This document shows positions 43,071 through 52,159 of a DNA stretch of 64,000 bases, piece by piece (position 1 is the stretch's first letter; every line of letters starts with the position of its first letter). This DNA comes from Nocardia terrae (GTDB taxonomy: Bacteria; Actinomycetota; Actinomycetes; Mycobacteriales; Mycobacteriaceae). The translations under genes were made by a program, and so were the position numbers. The notes under the pieces were generated by a model. The model did not search any database. It was not told the origin of the DNA and saw only the letters and a list, made by a program, of their open reading frames with translations. The DNA lies in contig NZ_WRPP01000003.1 of NCBI RefSeq assembly GCF_009760405.1, positions 806,001 through 870,000 of the forward strand, given 5' to 3'.

Positions 43071-43808
43071 TCAGTCGCCCAGGATCTCCGACACCAGCCG
43101 GGGCAGCGCCGCCCCGATCGGGTCGCGCACGATCTCGGCGGCGTACTCGTCGTAGGGGGTCGGCTCGGCGTTCACGATGACCAGGTCGGCCCCCGCGTCC
43201 ACCGCCACCGCGCACATGGACGCGGCCGGTTCCACCTGCAGCGAACTGCCCACGGCCAGAAAGATTTCCGCGGTCTCGGCGATCTGCACGGCGGCGCGGA
43301 TGGCGGTGGTGTCGAGCTGCTGGCCGAACATGATGACGGCCGCCTTCAGGATGCCGCCGCAGTCCGGGCAGTCCGGATCCGGTTCGCCCGCGGCCACCCG
43401 CTTCAGGGTGGCGGCCATGGAATCGGTGAATTCGCAGTCGATGCAGACGACTTCGAACATATTGCCGTGGATCTCGACGACACCGCTGGATCCGGCCCGC
43501 TGGTGTAGTCGGTCGATGTTCTGGGTGATGATGCCGACCTGCCGCCCCGCCGCGGCCAGCCGCACCAGCGCCTCGTGCGCCGGGTTCGGCGTCGCCCGCC
43601 AGGCCGGATTGTCCCGGCGCGCCAGCCAGGACCGCACCCGCAGTTCGGGATCGGCGACATAGTTCTGATAGGTGGACAGCAACTCCGCGATCGGATCCTT
43701 CGTCCAGACCCCGCGCGGCCCACGGAAATCCGGAATTCCGGACTCGGTCGAGATCCCCGCCCCCGTCAGCACCCCGATCGGTCCCTTGCGTGCGCGCCAG
43801 TCCGTCAC
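43071..43808 (-). CDS. Sirtuin NAD-dependent protein deacylase
   Basis: A 245-residue sirtuin from the GTG at 43808 (VTDWRARKGPIGVLTGAGIS). It has GAGIS 16-20, QNIDRLH 96-102, catalytic His114 and four Zn-ligand cysteines (122, 125, 147, 150). It removes acyl groups from lysines with NAD, for example from acetyl-CoA synthetases. The Tyr-x-x-Arg that marks desuccinylases is not evident, so deacetylation is more likely. A longer frame from 43859 lacks homology. Confidence 0.88.
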   Translation of the reverse strand: MTDWRARKGPIGVLTGAGISTESGIPDFRGPRGVWTKDPIAELLSTYQNYVADPELRVRSWLARRDNPAWRATPNPAHEALVRLAAAGRQVGIITQNIDRLHQRAGSSGVVEIHGNMFEVVCIDCEFTDSMAATLKRVAAGEPDPDCPDCGGILKAAVIMFGQQLDTTAIRAAVQIAETAEIFLAVGSSLQVEPAASMCAVAVDAGADLVIVNAEPTPYDEYAAEIVRDPIGAALPRLVSEILGD

Positions 43809-43942
43809 CCTGCCCAGCCTAGGCCCAGACTCGGAACACCTCTCGTCATCCCGGCACACGACCGGAATCCGGTGATCGGTCAGCGGATTCCGGCCATGGG
43901 CACGCCGGGCGACGATCCGGTCGCCGACCCCCTATCGAGTGT

Positions 43943-44854
43943 TCAGACCGCGATGACGGCGGGCGTGTCCTCGGCGCGACGGTATCGGCCTGGAGCAAGA
44001 CCGTATTCGCGCTTGAACGCCTTGGCGAACGCGAATTCGCTCTGATAGCCGACTTTTCGGGCCACGCCGACCAGCGGCGTCTCGGTCTCGCGCAGCAGTC
44101 GGGCGGCGGTCAGCATGCGCCAGCGGGTGAGGTAGGCCAGCGGCGGCTCCCCGACCGTGGCGAGGAAGCGGCGGGCCAGGGTGGCGCGGCTGACCCCGGC
44201 GAGCGCGCCGAGCTCGGGCACGGTCCAAGCGCGCTGCGGCGCAGCGTGAATGGCGCGCAGGGCGTCGGCCACGGCGGGATCGGCGAAGGCCCCGGCCCAA
44301 CCGGTCGGAGCGGCCTGTTCGCCGAACCAGGCGCGCAGGATGAACAGCAGCAGGGTGTCGAGCAGCGCGGGGACGGCGGCATCGGTTCCCAGTCCGGGCT
44401 CGGCGACCTCCCCGGCGAGCAGGTCGACCGCGGAGCGCAGCGCCGGATGGCGGCCCGGGCGCGCCGGGAGGTGGATGAACTCGGGCAGCTCGTCCACCAG
44501 CGGGTGACCGCGCTGACGGCCGAGTTCGTAGGCGCCGCAGACCAATACGGTGCGCGCGCCGGGGCCCTCCACGTCCCGGGGCTCCCCCGGTGCGGCGGTC
44601 TCGGTGATCGGCGTCCCGAGCGCGTCGACCAGATCGTGTGTCGCGCCGCGCGGCATGAACAGCACATCCCCGGCCCCCATCGCGAACGGCTCGCCCCGCG
44701 GCGGCACCACCCAGCACGAACCCTGCAGCACCACATGGAATCCCGCGCCCGGCACCTTCGGGTAGTGGCGGCCCCACGGCGCGGGACGAATGAACAGGCC
44801 CGAGGTGGGATTTCCGGTGCGGATGGCGGCGATGGTCTCGCTGAGGATGTCCAC
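43943..44854 (-). CDS. AraC-family regulator with cupin domain (copy 1)
   Basis: A 303-residue protein with an AraC-type cupin sensor domain (residues about 10-190, GFHVVLQGSCWVVPPRGEPF) and two helix-turn-helix motifs at the C terminus (VPELGALAGVSRATLARRFL and VARKVGYQSEFAFAKAFKRE). It is divergent from a saccharopine-dehydrogenase-like gene, its probable target. It is clearly paralogous to the AraC gene at 52603-53535 (same length, same start pattern MDxLxExxAxxRTGxP). Confidence 0.85.
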   Translation of the reverse strand: MDILSETIAAIRTGNPTSGLFIRPAPWGRHYPKVPGAGFHVVLQGSCWVVPPRGEPFAMGAGDVLFMPRGATHDLVDALGTPITETAAPGEPRDVEGPGARTVLVCGAYELGRQRGHPLVDELPEFIHLPARPGRHPALRSAVDLLAGEVAEPGLGTDAAVPALLDTLLLFILRAWFGEQAAPTGWAGAFADPAVADALRAIHAAPQRAWTVPELGALAGVSRATLARRFLATVGEPPLAYLTRWRMLTAARLLRETETPLVGVARKVGYQSEFAFAKAFKREYGLAPGRYRRAEDTPAVIAV

Positions 44855-44950
44855 TCGCCCACCATACAGCTCATAAAATGAGCGTTCCGAGCATCGAACT
44901 GAACATTTCAGCCATTCATTTGCTCATGCTATCCGAATAACTTCATTCTC

Positions 44951-46003
44951 ATGACGACAGCAGACATCACCCCGACCGCCACCATCGCCGTGTACGGCGC
45001 GACCGGAACCACTGGCGGCTACCTCCTCGCCGAACTGCACCGCCGGGGCCTGACCCCGATCCTGGTGGGACGCAATGCCGCTCGCCTCCAGGCCGCGGCC
45101 GACGCCGCCGGGATGCCGGCCGCCGAGATCCGCGTCGCGGACGTGGACGACCACTCCGCACTGGTCGACGCCTTCACCGACGCGGATGTGGTGATCAGCA
45201 GCCTGCCCGCCTATGTCGAGATCGGCGAGACTGTGCTGGCCGCGGCCGTCGAGGCGGGCGCGCACTACACCGATATCTCCGGCGAACAGCTCTTCCTGAA
45301 GCGCGTCCTGGACGGCTACGGTCCGCGCGCCGAGGCGGCCGGTGTCACTGTCGTCTCCGGCGTCACCGACAACAACGTCTCCGGAGATCTGCTCGCCTAC
45401 CTGGTGTCGCGACGCGTGCACCGCCCCGCCGAGATCGTGCTCAGCCATCTCAGCCGCAGCGGAGGCAATGGTTCCAAGGGCAGCGCGAAAACCGTACTGG
45501 CGAGCATGGATTGGTTCCGCTCCGGCGGCTGGCACTACGAGGACGGGGAATTCCGCACCGGTCCGGTCACCCGGCACACCGCCATGACCTTCCCCGACGC
45601 GAACGAGCCGACCGCGGTGGCCAAGTTCCCGCAGCCGCCGGTGCTCACCATCCCGCGCCATTCCGAGGTCTCGTATGTGGCCGGGGCGCTGGACGTCGCG
45701 ATCCTGAAGCACCTCGAGAGCTTCACCGCCGAGGCTCTCGACACCATGCCGGACGCACCGAGCGCGGATCTGCGCTACTTCGTGGTCGTGGATGCCGTCG
45801 GCGCGGACGGCGACCGGGCGCGCGGCGTGGTGAGCGGCGTGCACTCGTACCGGGATTCCGCGCTCATGGCCGTCGAGGCGGCGATCCGGCTGGCGCGCGG
45901 AACCACGAAGCCGGGCGTCCTGGCCCCGGCCGAGGCCTTCGACCCCGAGGACTTCCTGAACGCCCTCGCGCACCACGGCATCTCGTGGCAGATCACGGGG
46001 TAG
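44951..46003 (+). CDS. Saccharopine-dehydrogenase-like NAD(P)-binding protein
   Basis: A 350-residue protein with an N-terminal Rossmann motif YGATGTTGGYLLAELHRRGL (residues about 14-33) and the ISGEQLF block of the trans-acting-enoyl-reductase/saccharopine-reductase-like family. Substrate unknown; some relatives reduce lipids. It is divergent from the AraC gene 96 bp away and probably induced by it, as with the paralogous module at 52.6-54.5 kb. Confidence 0.8.
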   Translation: MTTADITPTATIAVYGATGTTGGYLLAELHRRGLTPILVGRNAARLQAAADAAGMPAAEIRVADVDDHSALVDAFTDADVVISSLPAYVEIGETVLAAAVEAGAHYTDISGEQLFLKRVLDGYGPRAEAAGVTVVSGVTDNNVSGDLLAYLVSRRVHRPAEIVLSHLSRSGGNGSKGSAKTVLASMDWFRSGGWHYEDGEFRTGPVTRHTAMTFPDANEPTAVAKFPQPPVLTIPRHSEVSYVAGALDVAILKHLESFTAEALDTMPDAPSADLRYFVVVDAVGADGDRARGVVSGVHSYRDSALMAVEAAIRLARGTTKPGVLAPAEAFDPEDFLNALAHHGISWQITG

Positions 46004-46123
46004 CGAAAGCACCGCGATAGCGGGCCGCAGTCGACTCCGGTGGATCGGACCGGTCTCCGACAAGTCTCCGAACATGCTCGCGCCGAGAGCTTTCGGCCCG
46101 ATCCGCGACCTACAGTGGGGGGC

Positions 46124-46552
46124 ATGAGCGACCACGAGCGCCCGAGCGATGATCGTCCGAAGCTGGCCGCCGAGTTGGACTTGGAGCCGCACCCCGAGGG
46201 CGGCTGGTTCCGGGAAACCTGGCGCAGCGGAGTCGAATTCGAGCCGGAAGGCTACGCGGGGCGCCGGTCCAGCGCGACCGCCATCTACTTCCTGCTGTTA
46301 CCCGGTGAGAAGTCCGCGCCGCACACCGTGACCTCGGACGAGATCTGGTTCTGGCATCGAGGCGGCCCGCTGCTGCTGAACATCGGGGGTGAGGAGATCG
46401 TCCTCGGCCCCGATGTCGGGCAGGGCCAGCGCCCCCAGGCGGTGGTCCCCGGCGGGGTCAGCCAATCCGCCCGACCTGCAGGAGACCACTACAGCCTGGT
46501 CAGCTGCGTGGTCTCCCCCGGCTTCGAGTTCGCCGACTTCCGGCTCGACTGA
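46124..46552 (+). CDS. DUF985 cupin
   Basis: A 142-residue cupin-fold protein of the DUF985 family (LAAELDLEPHPEGGWFRETW, then SDEIWFWHRGGPLLLNIGG). Function unknown. The ATG is preceded by GTGGGGGG at good spacing; the longer frame from 46040 lacks support. It stands alone before a strong terminator. Confidence 0.82.
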   Translation: MSDHERPSDDRPKLAAELDLEPHPEGGWFRETWRSGVEFEPEGYAGRRSSATAIYFLLLPGEKSAPHTVTSDEIWFWHRGGPLLLNIGGEEIVLGPDVGQGQRPQAVVPGGVSQSARPAGDHYSLVSCVVSPGFEFADFRLD

Positions 46553-46572
46553 ATCACTCGCTCTTTGTTCTC

Positions 46573-46602
46573 GTGCCCGCCGCACTCACGCGCGGCGGGC
46601 AC
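46573..46602. terminator. Bidirectional terminator between the DUF985 and kshA units
   Basis: A perfect 11-bp stem (46573-46583 with 46592-46602) and an 8-nt loop between convergent genes. Confidence 0.8.
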
Positions 46603-46629
46603 TCGAGTGCATCAGAGGATCGACGACTG

Positions 46630-46959
46630 TCAGTCGTCGATCTTGAGCAGACCCTCCGCGACCGCGTGGTCGATGGTCTTCTCGAGGTTCGGGCACGAGT
46701 CCGGCTTACCGGTCATCGGCCCGGACTCGGCGAGCTTGCGGAAGACAGGGCAGTGCTGGGCCGGATCGACCGTCCACTGCACCGTCTTCTGATTGTGACT
46801 GTGCTTGCGCACCAGCACCTCGGTGCCGCAGTTCTGACACGCGATCGGTGTCAGGCCCGACTCCATGTAGTGCTCTTTGTCGAGAACCGTCTGGGCGCGC
46901 ACCTGTTCACGCTGTTCCGGACGGTCCGCGAAATCCGGCGCCTTCGCCCAGCTGGTCAT
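46630..46959 (-). CDS. Four-Cys conserved protein coupled to kshA
   Basis: A 109-residue protein (MTSWAKAPDFADRPEQREQV) with four cysteines, Cys41 and Cys44 (CQNCG), Cys70 and Cys89 (DSCPNLEK), a layout suited to a Zn or Fe-S site. The ATG overlaps the kshA stop (TGATG), so it is translated with kshA and shares its KstR control. In mycobacteria an uncharacterised gene (Rv3527) also neighbours kshA, though I cannot verify homology. A role in KshA assembly or electron transfer is possible but unproven. Confidence 0.72.
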   Translation of the reverse strand: MTSWAKAPDFADRPEQREQVRAQTVLDKEHYMESGLTPIACQNCGTEVLVRKHSHNQKTVQWTVDPAQHCPVFRKLAESGPMTGKPDSCPNLEKTIDHAVAEGLLKIDD

Positions 46960-48185
46960 CAGACTCCTGCTTCCTCCTGCGAAGCGTCGGCGGCCGCGGC
47001 TTCGGCCTCCTTCGCTTCGCGCTTCTTACGGAGATTCTCCTCGACCTCGGCGGTCCAGGATTCCACGGCCTTGGTCGTGTCGATCTCGAACTCGAAGCGC
47101 TGCACCGACTTCGGGTCGATGTCGGCGACGTCCACGTAGAACTGGTCGTACCAGCGGCGCAGCTGGTAGACCGGCCCGTCCTCCTCGGTCAGCAGCGGGT
47201 TGTCGATCTTGGACTTGTGCTTCCAGATCTCGACGTCCTGGAGGAAGCCCTCGGAGACGCCCTCGGTCATCTTCTTGGCGAACGACCGCGCCTGCTCCTC
47301 GGGCAGCCCCGCCGGCTTCTGCAGCGAGACACCCCACTGCAGCACGAAAGAGTTCTGGCTGACCGGGTAGTGGCAGTTGATCAGAACCGTCTTGACCTCG
47401 TAGCCGCTGTAGATATTGAGCAGCGGGTTGATCATGTACGACGGACCGAAGTACGACGCCTCGGACTCGAGCAGCACATCGATGCCGGCCTCGGCGGCCT
47501 GACCTTTGTCAGGGCGCCCCTTGGTCTTCAGGTACTGGGTGGCGATGTGGCCCTCCAGCACGTTCTTGAAGTACGTCGGGAAGGCGTAGTGGATATAGAA
47601 GAAGTGCGCCATATCCACGACGTTGTCGATGATCTCGCGGCAGTTGGCGCCCTCGATCAGCAGCGAGTGCCAGGTCCAGTCGGTCCAGCCCTCGTTGAGC
47701 CCCTCCGAGGGAGTGCCGTCCGCATTGGTGTACGGGCCCTCGATGTAGGGAATCGTCACCTCGTCCGGCGGCGGGTTGCCCTCGTGGTCGTGCCAGACGA
47801 ACAGCTGGCCGTTGCGCTCCAGCGTGATCCAGGAGCGGGTGCGAGCCAGCGGGGGCACGCGCTTCGCGTAGGGGATGCCGGTGCACTTGCCGTCGCCGCC
47901 CCAGCGCCAGTCGTGGAACGGGCAGGCGATGGAGTCGCCCTTGACCTCACCCATGGAGAGGTCGCCACCGAGGTGGCGGCAGTAGGAGTCCAGCACCTTG
48001 AGTTCGTCCTGGCTGTTCATGAAAACGACCAGCTTGGTGCCGAATACATTGACCGCGTGCGGCTTGCCGTCACGGAAATCCTTGGCAAGCCCCAGGCAGT
48101 GCCAACCCCGGGCGTAGCGGGTGGGCATCGAACCCACGTCGATCTCGCGGACCTTCCCGCGGGGCCCTTGGGCGCTTGTCGCCAT
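46959..48185 (-). CDS. kshA: KshA, oxygenase of 3-ketosteroid 9-alpha-hydroxylase
   Basis: A 408-residue Rieske non-heme iron oxygenase. The 2Fe-2S ligands are Cys69 and His71 (YCRHLGG) and Cys88 and His91 (CPFHDW); the iron-site histidines are His194 and His199 in NVVDMAHFFYIHYAF. KshA hydroxylates C9, which with KstD opens ring B. Its reductase KshB is not in the window. The C-terminal 40 residues are an Ala/Glu-rich charged tail. It is divergent from hsaA, with two KstR boxes between. Confidence 0.94.
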   Translation of the reverse strand: MATSAQGPRGKVREIDVGSMPTRYARGWHCLGLAKDFRDGKPHAVNVFGTKLVVFMNSQDELKVLDSYCRHLGGDLSMGEVKGDSIACPFHDWRWGGDGKCTGIPYAKRVPPLARTRSWITLERNGQLFVWHDHEGNPPPDEVTIPYIEGPYTNADGTPSEGLNEGWTDWTWHSLLIEGANCREIIDNVVDMAHFFYIHYAFPTYFKNVLEGHIATQYLKTKGRPDKGQAAEAGIDVLLESEASYFGPSYMINPLLNIYSGYEVKTVLINCHYPVSQNSFVLQWGVSLQKPAGLPEEQARSFAKKMTEGVSEGFLQDVEIWKHKSKIDNPLLTEEDGPVYQLRRWYDQFYVDVADIDPKSVQRFEFEIDTTKAVESWTAEVEENLRKKREAKEAEAAAADASQEEAGV

Positions 48186-48208
48186 CGTTGATCCTCCTAT
48201 GGATGTAC

Positions 48209-48222
48209 TAGAACACGTTACA
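48209..48222. promoter_or_regulatory. KstR box upstream of kshA
   Basis: TAGAACACGTTACA fits TNNAACNNGTTNNA exactly, 24 bp before the kshA start. Confidence 0.85.
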
Positions 48223-48309
48223 AAATTGGCTGGCGGTTGGCCAGCGATAGGTCCCACTACCTGGATTGGGGTCGTTTGAGCTGGTCTTGCACCGCGTTCT
48301 CGACAGGAA

Positions 48310-48323
48310 TAAGAACGTGTTCT
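48310..48323. promoter_or_regulatory. KstR box upstream of hsaA
   Basis: AAGAACGTGTTCTA, 13 of 14 positions of the consensus (first base A instead of T), 58 bp before the hsaA ATG. Confidence 0.75.
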
Positions 48324-48381
48324 ACTCTCAGGGGCACACGAAGACCGCTTGTACCAGCACCAGGCAGGAGCAACTGGCGAG

Positions 48382-49551
48382 ATGACGCAAGAAGTAGTTG
48401 AGCGGGTCGAGGCGCTGCTGCCCGCCCTGCGTGAGCGCGCCCAGCAGGCCGAGGATCTGCGACAGATCCCCGAGGAGTCCATCAAGGAACTCGAGGCCGC
48501 CGGATTCTTCAAGCTGCTTCAGCCCAAGCAGTGGGGCGGCCACGCGGCCGACCCCGTCGTCTTCTACGACACCGTCCGCAAGATCGCCAGCGCGTGCGGC
48601 TCCACCGGCTGGGTCGCGGGCATCATCGGCGTCCACAACTGGCACCTGGCCCTGTTCGATCAGCGCGCGCAGGAAGAGGTCTGGGGCGAGAACACCGACG
48701 TCCGGATCTCCTCGTCGTACGCGCCCATGGGCGCCGGCGTGGTGACCGAGGACGGCGAGGGCTACACCGTGAACGGTTCCTGGGCTTGGTCTTCGGGCTC
48801 GGGCCACGCGGACTGGGTGGTCGTCGGCGGACCGGTGATCAAGAACGGCAAGCCGGTCGACTTCGGCTCGTTCCTGATCCCGCGCAGCGAATACGAGATC
48901 AAGGACGTCTGGCACGTGGTCGGGCTCAAGGGCACCGGCTCCAACACCATCGTCGTCGAGAACGTCTACGTGCCCCGGCACCGCTTCCTCAGCTTCCGCG
49001 CCATGAGCGAGCTGAAAGCGCCCGGCCTGGAGCAGAACACCGATCCGGTGTACAAGATGCCTTGGGGCACCATCCATCCCACCACCATCTCGACTCCGAT
49101 CGTCGGAATGGCTTACGGCGCTTACGAAGCCCACGTGGAGCACCAGGGCAAGCGCGTGCGCGCCGCCTACGCCGGTGAGAACGCCAAGGACGACCCGTTC
49201 GGCAAGGTGCGCATCGCCGAGGCCGCCAGCGACATCGACGCCGCGTGGCGTCAGCTCTCGGGCAATGTCGCCGACGAGTACGCCTACCTGCTGCGCGGCG
49301 AGGACGTGCCCTTCGACGTGCGCGCCCGCGCCCGCCGCGACCAGGTGCGCGCCACCGGCCGCGCCGTCGCGTCGATCGACAAGCTGTTCGAGGCTTCGGG
49401 TGCGACCGCGCTCGCCAACGGCACTCCGCTGCAGCGCTTCTGGCGTGACGCGCACGCCGGTCGGGTGCACGCGGCCAATGACGCCGAGCGCGCCTACGTC
49501 ATGTACGGCACCCACGCGTTCGGGCTCCCGATCACCGACACGATGGTGTAG
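48382..49551 (+). CDS. hsaA: HsaA, oxygenase of 3-HSA hydroxylase
   Basis: A 389-residue flavin-dependent monooxygenase with acyl-CoA-dehydrogenase fold (ASACGSTGWVAGIIGVHNWH near residue 70; WAWSSGSGHADW near residue 135). HsaA adds a hydroxyl to the phenolic 3-HSA using reduced flavin from HsaB. The ATG at 48382 follows GGCGAG; the longer frame contains the leader. It is first in the order hsaA-hsaD-hsaC-hsaB and controlled by the KstR box at 48310. Confidence 0.93.
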   Translation: MTQEVVERVEALLPALRERAQQAEDLRQIPEESIKELEAAGFFKLLQPKQWGGHAADPVVFYDTVRKIASACGSTGWVAGIIGVHNWHLALFDQRAQEEVWGENTDVRISSSYAPMGAGVVTEDGEGYTVNGSWAWSSGSGHADWVVVGGPVIKNGKPVDFGSFLIPRSEYEIKDVWHVVGLKGTGSNTIVVENVYVPRHRFLSFRAMSELKAPGLEQNTDPVYKMPWGTIHPTTISTPIVGMAYGAYEAHVEHQGKRVRAAYAGENAKDDPFGKVRIAEAASDIDAAWRQLSGNVADEYAYLLRGEDVPFDVRARARRDQVRATGRAVASIDKLFEASGATALANGTPLQRFWRDAHAGRVHAANDAERAYVMYGTHAFGLPITDTMV

Positions 49552-49554
49552 GCG

Positions 49555-50433
49555 ATGACCGCTGTCGAGGAAATCACCTACGAATCCACCTCGCGCTACG
49601 CGCAGGTGCGGCCGGACCTGAAGCTGCACTACCACGAGGCCGGGGTCGGCAACGGCCCCACCATCGTGCTGCTGCACGGCGGCGGTCCCGGCGCTTCGTC
49701 GTGGTCGAACTTCGCCAAGAATATTCCGGTGCTGGCCAAGGACTTTCACGTTCTGGCGGTCGACCAGCCCGGATTCGGCCTGTCCGACAAGCCGACCGAG
49801 CACCCGCAGTACTTCGTGCACTCGGCCTCGGCGCTGAAGGACCTGCTCGATCACCTCGAGATCACCGATCGCGTTCACCTGCTGGGCAATTCGCTCGGCG
49901 GCGGCGCGGCCACCCGCTTCGCGCTGGACTACCCGGACCGGGCCGGCAAGCTGGTGCTGATGGGCCCGGGCGGTCTGTCCACCAACCTGTTCGCGCCGGA
50001 CCCCACCGAGGGCGTGAAGCTGCTGTCCAAGTTCAACTTCGAACCCACGAAGGAGAACCTGGAGGCGTTCCTGCGGATCATGGTCTTCGACCAGAAGCTG
50101 ATCACGCCGGAACTGGTCGAGGAGCGCTTCGCCTCGGCGTCGCAGCCGGAGTCGCTGGCGGCCACCCGCGCCATGGGCAAGTCGTTCGCCGGACCGGACT
50201 TCGCCAAGGGCATGATCTGGCGCGACGCCTTCAAGCTGCGGCAGCCCGTGCTCATGATCTGGGGCCGCGAGGACCGCGTGAACCCGATCGACGGCGCACT
50301 CGTGGCCTTGAAGATGGTGCCGCGTGTACAACTGCATGTGTTCGGTGGTTGCGGCCACTGGGCGCAGTTGGAGAAGTTCGACGAATTCAACCGCCTGGCA
50401 ACCGACTTCCTGCTCGGCGTCAAGGAGAAGTGA
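49555..50433 (+). CDS. hsaD: HsaD, meta-cleavage product hydrolase
   Basis: A 292-residue alpha/beta-hydrolase with the triad Ser113 (GNSLGGG), Asp240 (GREDRVNP) and His268 (GGCGHWAQ), and the oxyanion region LLHGGGPGASSW. HsaD cleaves 4,9-DSHA to HHD and DOHNAA (HIP precursor). It lies 3 bp after hsaA and 2 bp before hsaC. Confidence 0.94.
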   Translation: MTAVEEITYESTSRYAQVRPDLKLHYHEAGVGNGPTIVLLHGGGPGASSWSNFAKNIPVLAKDFHVLAVDQPGFGLSDKPTEHPQYFVHSASALKDLLDHLEITDRVHLLGNSLGGGAATRFALDYPDRAGKLVLMGPGGLSTNLFAPDPTEGVKLLSKFNFEPTKENLEAFLRIMVFDQKLITPELVEERFASASQPESLAATRAMGKSFAGPDFAKGMIWRDAFKLRQPVLMIWGREDRVNPIDGALVALKMVPRVQLHVFGGCGHWAQLEKFDEFNRLATDFLLGVKEK

Positions 50434-50435
50434 GC

Positions 50436-51335
50436 ATGAGTATCAAGGCGCTCGGGTACATGCGCATCGAGGCCACCGATATGGCGGCCTGGCGGGAGTA
50501 CGGGCTCAAGGTGCTCGGCATGATGGAGGGCGACGGGCTCAACCCCGACGCACTCTACCTGCGCATGGACGATTTCGCGGCGCGCCTGGTGATCGTGCCC
50601 GGCGAGCAGGATCGGCTGCTGGTCTCGGGCTGGGAGGTCACCGACGCCCGTGGGCTGCAGCAGCTTCGGGAGACCCTCGCCAAGAACGGGATCGCGTTCA
50701 CCGAGGGCACCAAGGAAGAGCTCGGGGAGCGTCGCGTCGAGGGCATGATCCGGTTCCAGGATCCGGCCGGCAACACCCTCGAGGCGTTCTACGGCGCGCA
50801 GTACCTGGGCCGCCGCTTCGTCAGCCCGTACGGCCACAAGTTCGTGACCGCCGAGCAGGGGCTGGGCCACGTGGTCCTCACCTGCACTGACGACGCTGCC
50901 GCGCAGGCGTTCTACCAGGACATCCTGGGCTTCCGCCTGCGTGACTCCATGCGGCTGCCTCCTCAGCTCGTCGGCCGTCCCGCCGACGGCGACCCGGCCT
51001 GGCTGCGCTTCTACGGATGCAACCCGCGCCACCACGCGCTGGCGTTCCTGCCGCTGCCGAACCCGACCGGGATCGTGCACCTCATGGTCGAGGTGGAGAA
51101 CTCCGACGACGTCGGCCTGTGCCTGGACCGCGCCAACCGCAAGAAGGTCAAGATGTCGGCCACCCTCGGCCGCCACATCAACGACAAGATGCTGTCGTTC
51201 TACATGAAGACGCCGGGCGGGTTCGATATCGAATTCGGTTGCGAGGGACTCGAAGTCGATGATCACTCGTGGATCGCGCGGGAATCCACCGCGGTCAGCC
51301 TGTGGGGCCACGACTTCAGCGTCGGATTCAAGTAG
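50436..51335 (+). CDS. hsaC: HsaC, extradiol dioxygenase
   Basis: A 299-residue two-domain type I extradiol dioxygenase with Fe(II) ligands His145 (GLGHVVL), His215 (IVHLMVEV) and Glu266 (DIEFGCEG). It opens the catechol ring of 3,4-DHSA by meta-cleavage. The N-terminal domain (residues 1-135) is the non-catalytic vicinal-oxygen-chelate half, as usual. ATG at 50436; longer upstream frames belong to shadows of hsaD. Confidence 0.94.
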   Translation: MSIKALGYMRIEATDMAAWREYGLKVLGMMEGDGLNPDALYLRMDDFAARLVIVPGEQDRLLVSGWEVTDARGLQQLRETLAKNGIAFTEGTKEELGERRVEGMIRFQDPAGNTLEAFYGAQYLGRRFVSPYGHKFVTAEQGLGHVVLTCTDDAAAQAFYQDILGFRLRDSMRLPPQLVGRPADGDPAWLRFYGCNPRHHALAFLPLPNPTGIVHLMVEVENSDDVGLCLDRANRKKVKMSATLGRHINDKMLSFYMKTPGGFDIEFGCEGLEVDDHSWIARESTAVSLWGHDFSVGFK

Positions 51336-51363
51336 GCGAGAGCGGACAGGGGCGGCAAGCGAC

Positions 51364-51948
51364 ATGACCACCGAGGAATACCCGTTGATCGACGGGCGGC
51401 AGTTCCGGAATGTGCTGGGGCAGTTCTGCACCGGCATCACCGTCATCACCACTTTCGATGGCCAGGGCGAGGAGCGGGCCCCCATCGGGTTCGCGTGCCA
51501 GTCCTTCGCCGCCCTGTCCCTCGATCCGCCGCTGGTGCTGTTCTGCCCCACCAAGGAGTCCCGCTCCTGGGCGGCGATCGAACGCAACGGCAGCTTCGCC
51601 GTCAATATGCTCGCCGAGGAGCAACAGCCGGTGTGCGCCCGCTTCGGCTCCCGCGAACCCGACAAGTTCGCCGGAATCGACTGGCACACTTCCGAACTGA
51701 ACCTCCCGGTGCTGGACGGCGCGTTGGCCACGATCCAGTGCACTGTGGACAACGTGCTCGACGGCGGCGATCACTACATCGTGATCGGCCGAGTCCAGGC
51801 CCTGTCGGAGTCCACCGACTCCGGCAGGCCGCTGCTCTTCTACCGAGGCCAATACACGGCCATCGAACCCGAGAAGACCACCCCCGCCCCCTGGCGCGCC
51901 GACCTCGAACACTTCCTCACCACCACCACGCTCGACACCTGGCTGTAG
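51364..51948 (+). CDS. hsaB: HsaB, flavin reductase of 3-HSA hydroxylase
   Basis: A 194-residue flavin:NADH reductase of the DIM6/HpaC fold, with RNVLGQFCTGITVITTFDGQ, SFAALSLDPPLVLFCPTKES and FAVNMLAEEQQPVCARFGS. It supplies reduced FMN/FAD to HsaA. It lies 28 bp after hsaC and is last in the operon, followed by a terminator hairpin. Confidence 0.93.
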   Translation: MTTEEYPLIDGRQFRNVLGQFCTGITVITTFDGQGEERAPIGFACQSFAALSLDPPLVLFCPTKESRSWAAIERNGSFAVNMLAEEQQPVCARFGSREPDKFAGIDWHTSELNLPVLDGALATIQCTVDNVLDGGDHYIVIGRVQALSESTDSGRPLLFYRGQYTAIEPEKTTPAPWRADLEHFLTTTTLDTWL

Positions 51949-51960
51949 GCCGGCGACTCG

Positions 51961-51999
51961 ACGATGCCCGCACGGTGACGCCGCGCGGGCATCGTTCGT
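51961..51999 (+). terminator. Terminator after hsaB
   Basis: A perfect 11-bp stem (51961-51971 with 51985-51995), followed by TCGTT, 12 bp after the stop. Confidence 0.75.
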
Positions 52000-52159
52000 T
52001 CACGCTCGCGATGGTGCCGGACGGAAGTAATTTCATTGTGCGCGTTCCGATTCGGGTCTTTCATATTCGACTGGCGCGGAAGCTCGGGGGTCGCTAGGGT
52101 CGGGGCGTTCCGCGGCCGAGTCGGCGCGGGTGAGTACATCTTCCGGGGGTAAATACCGC

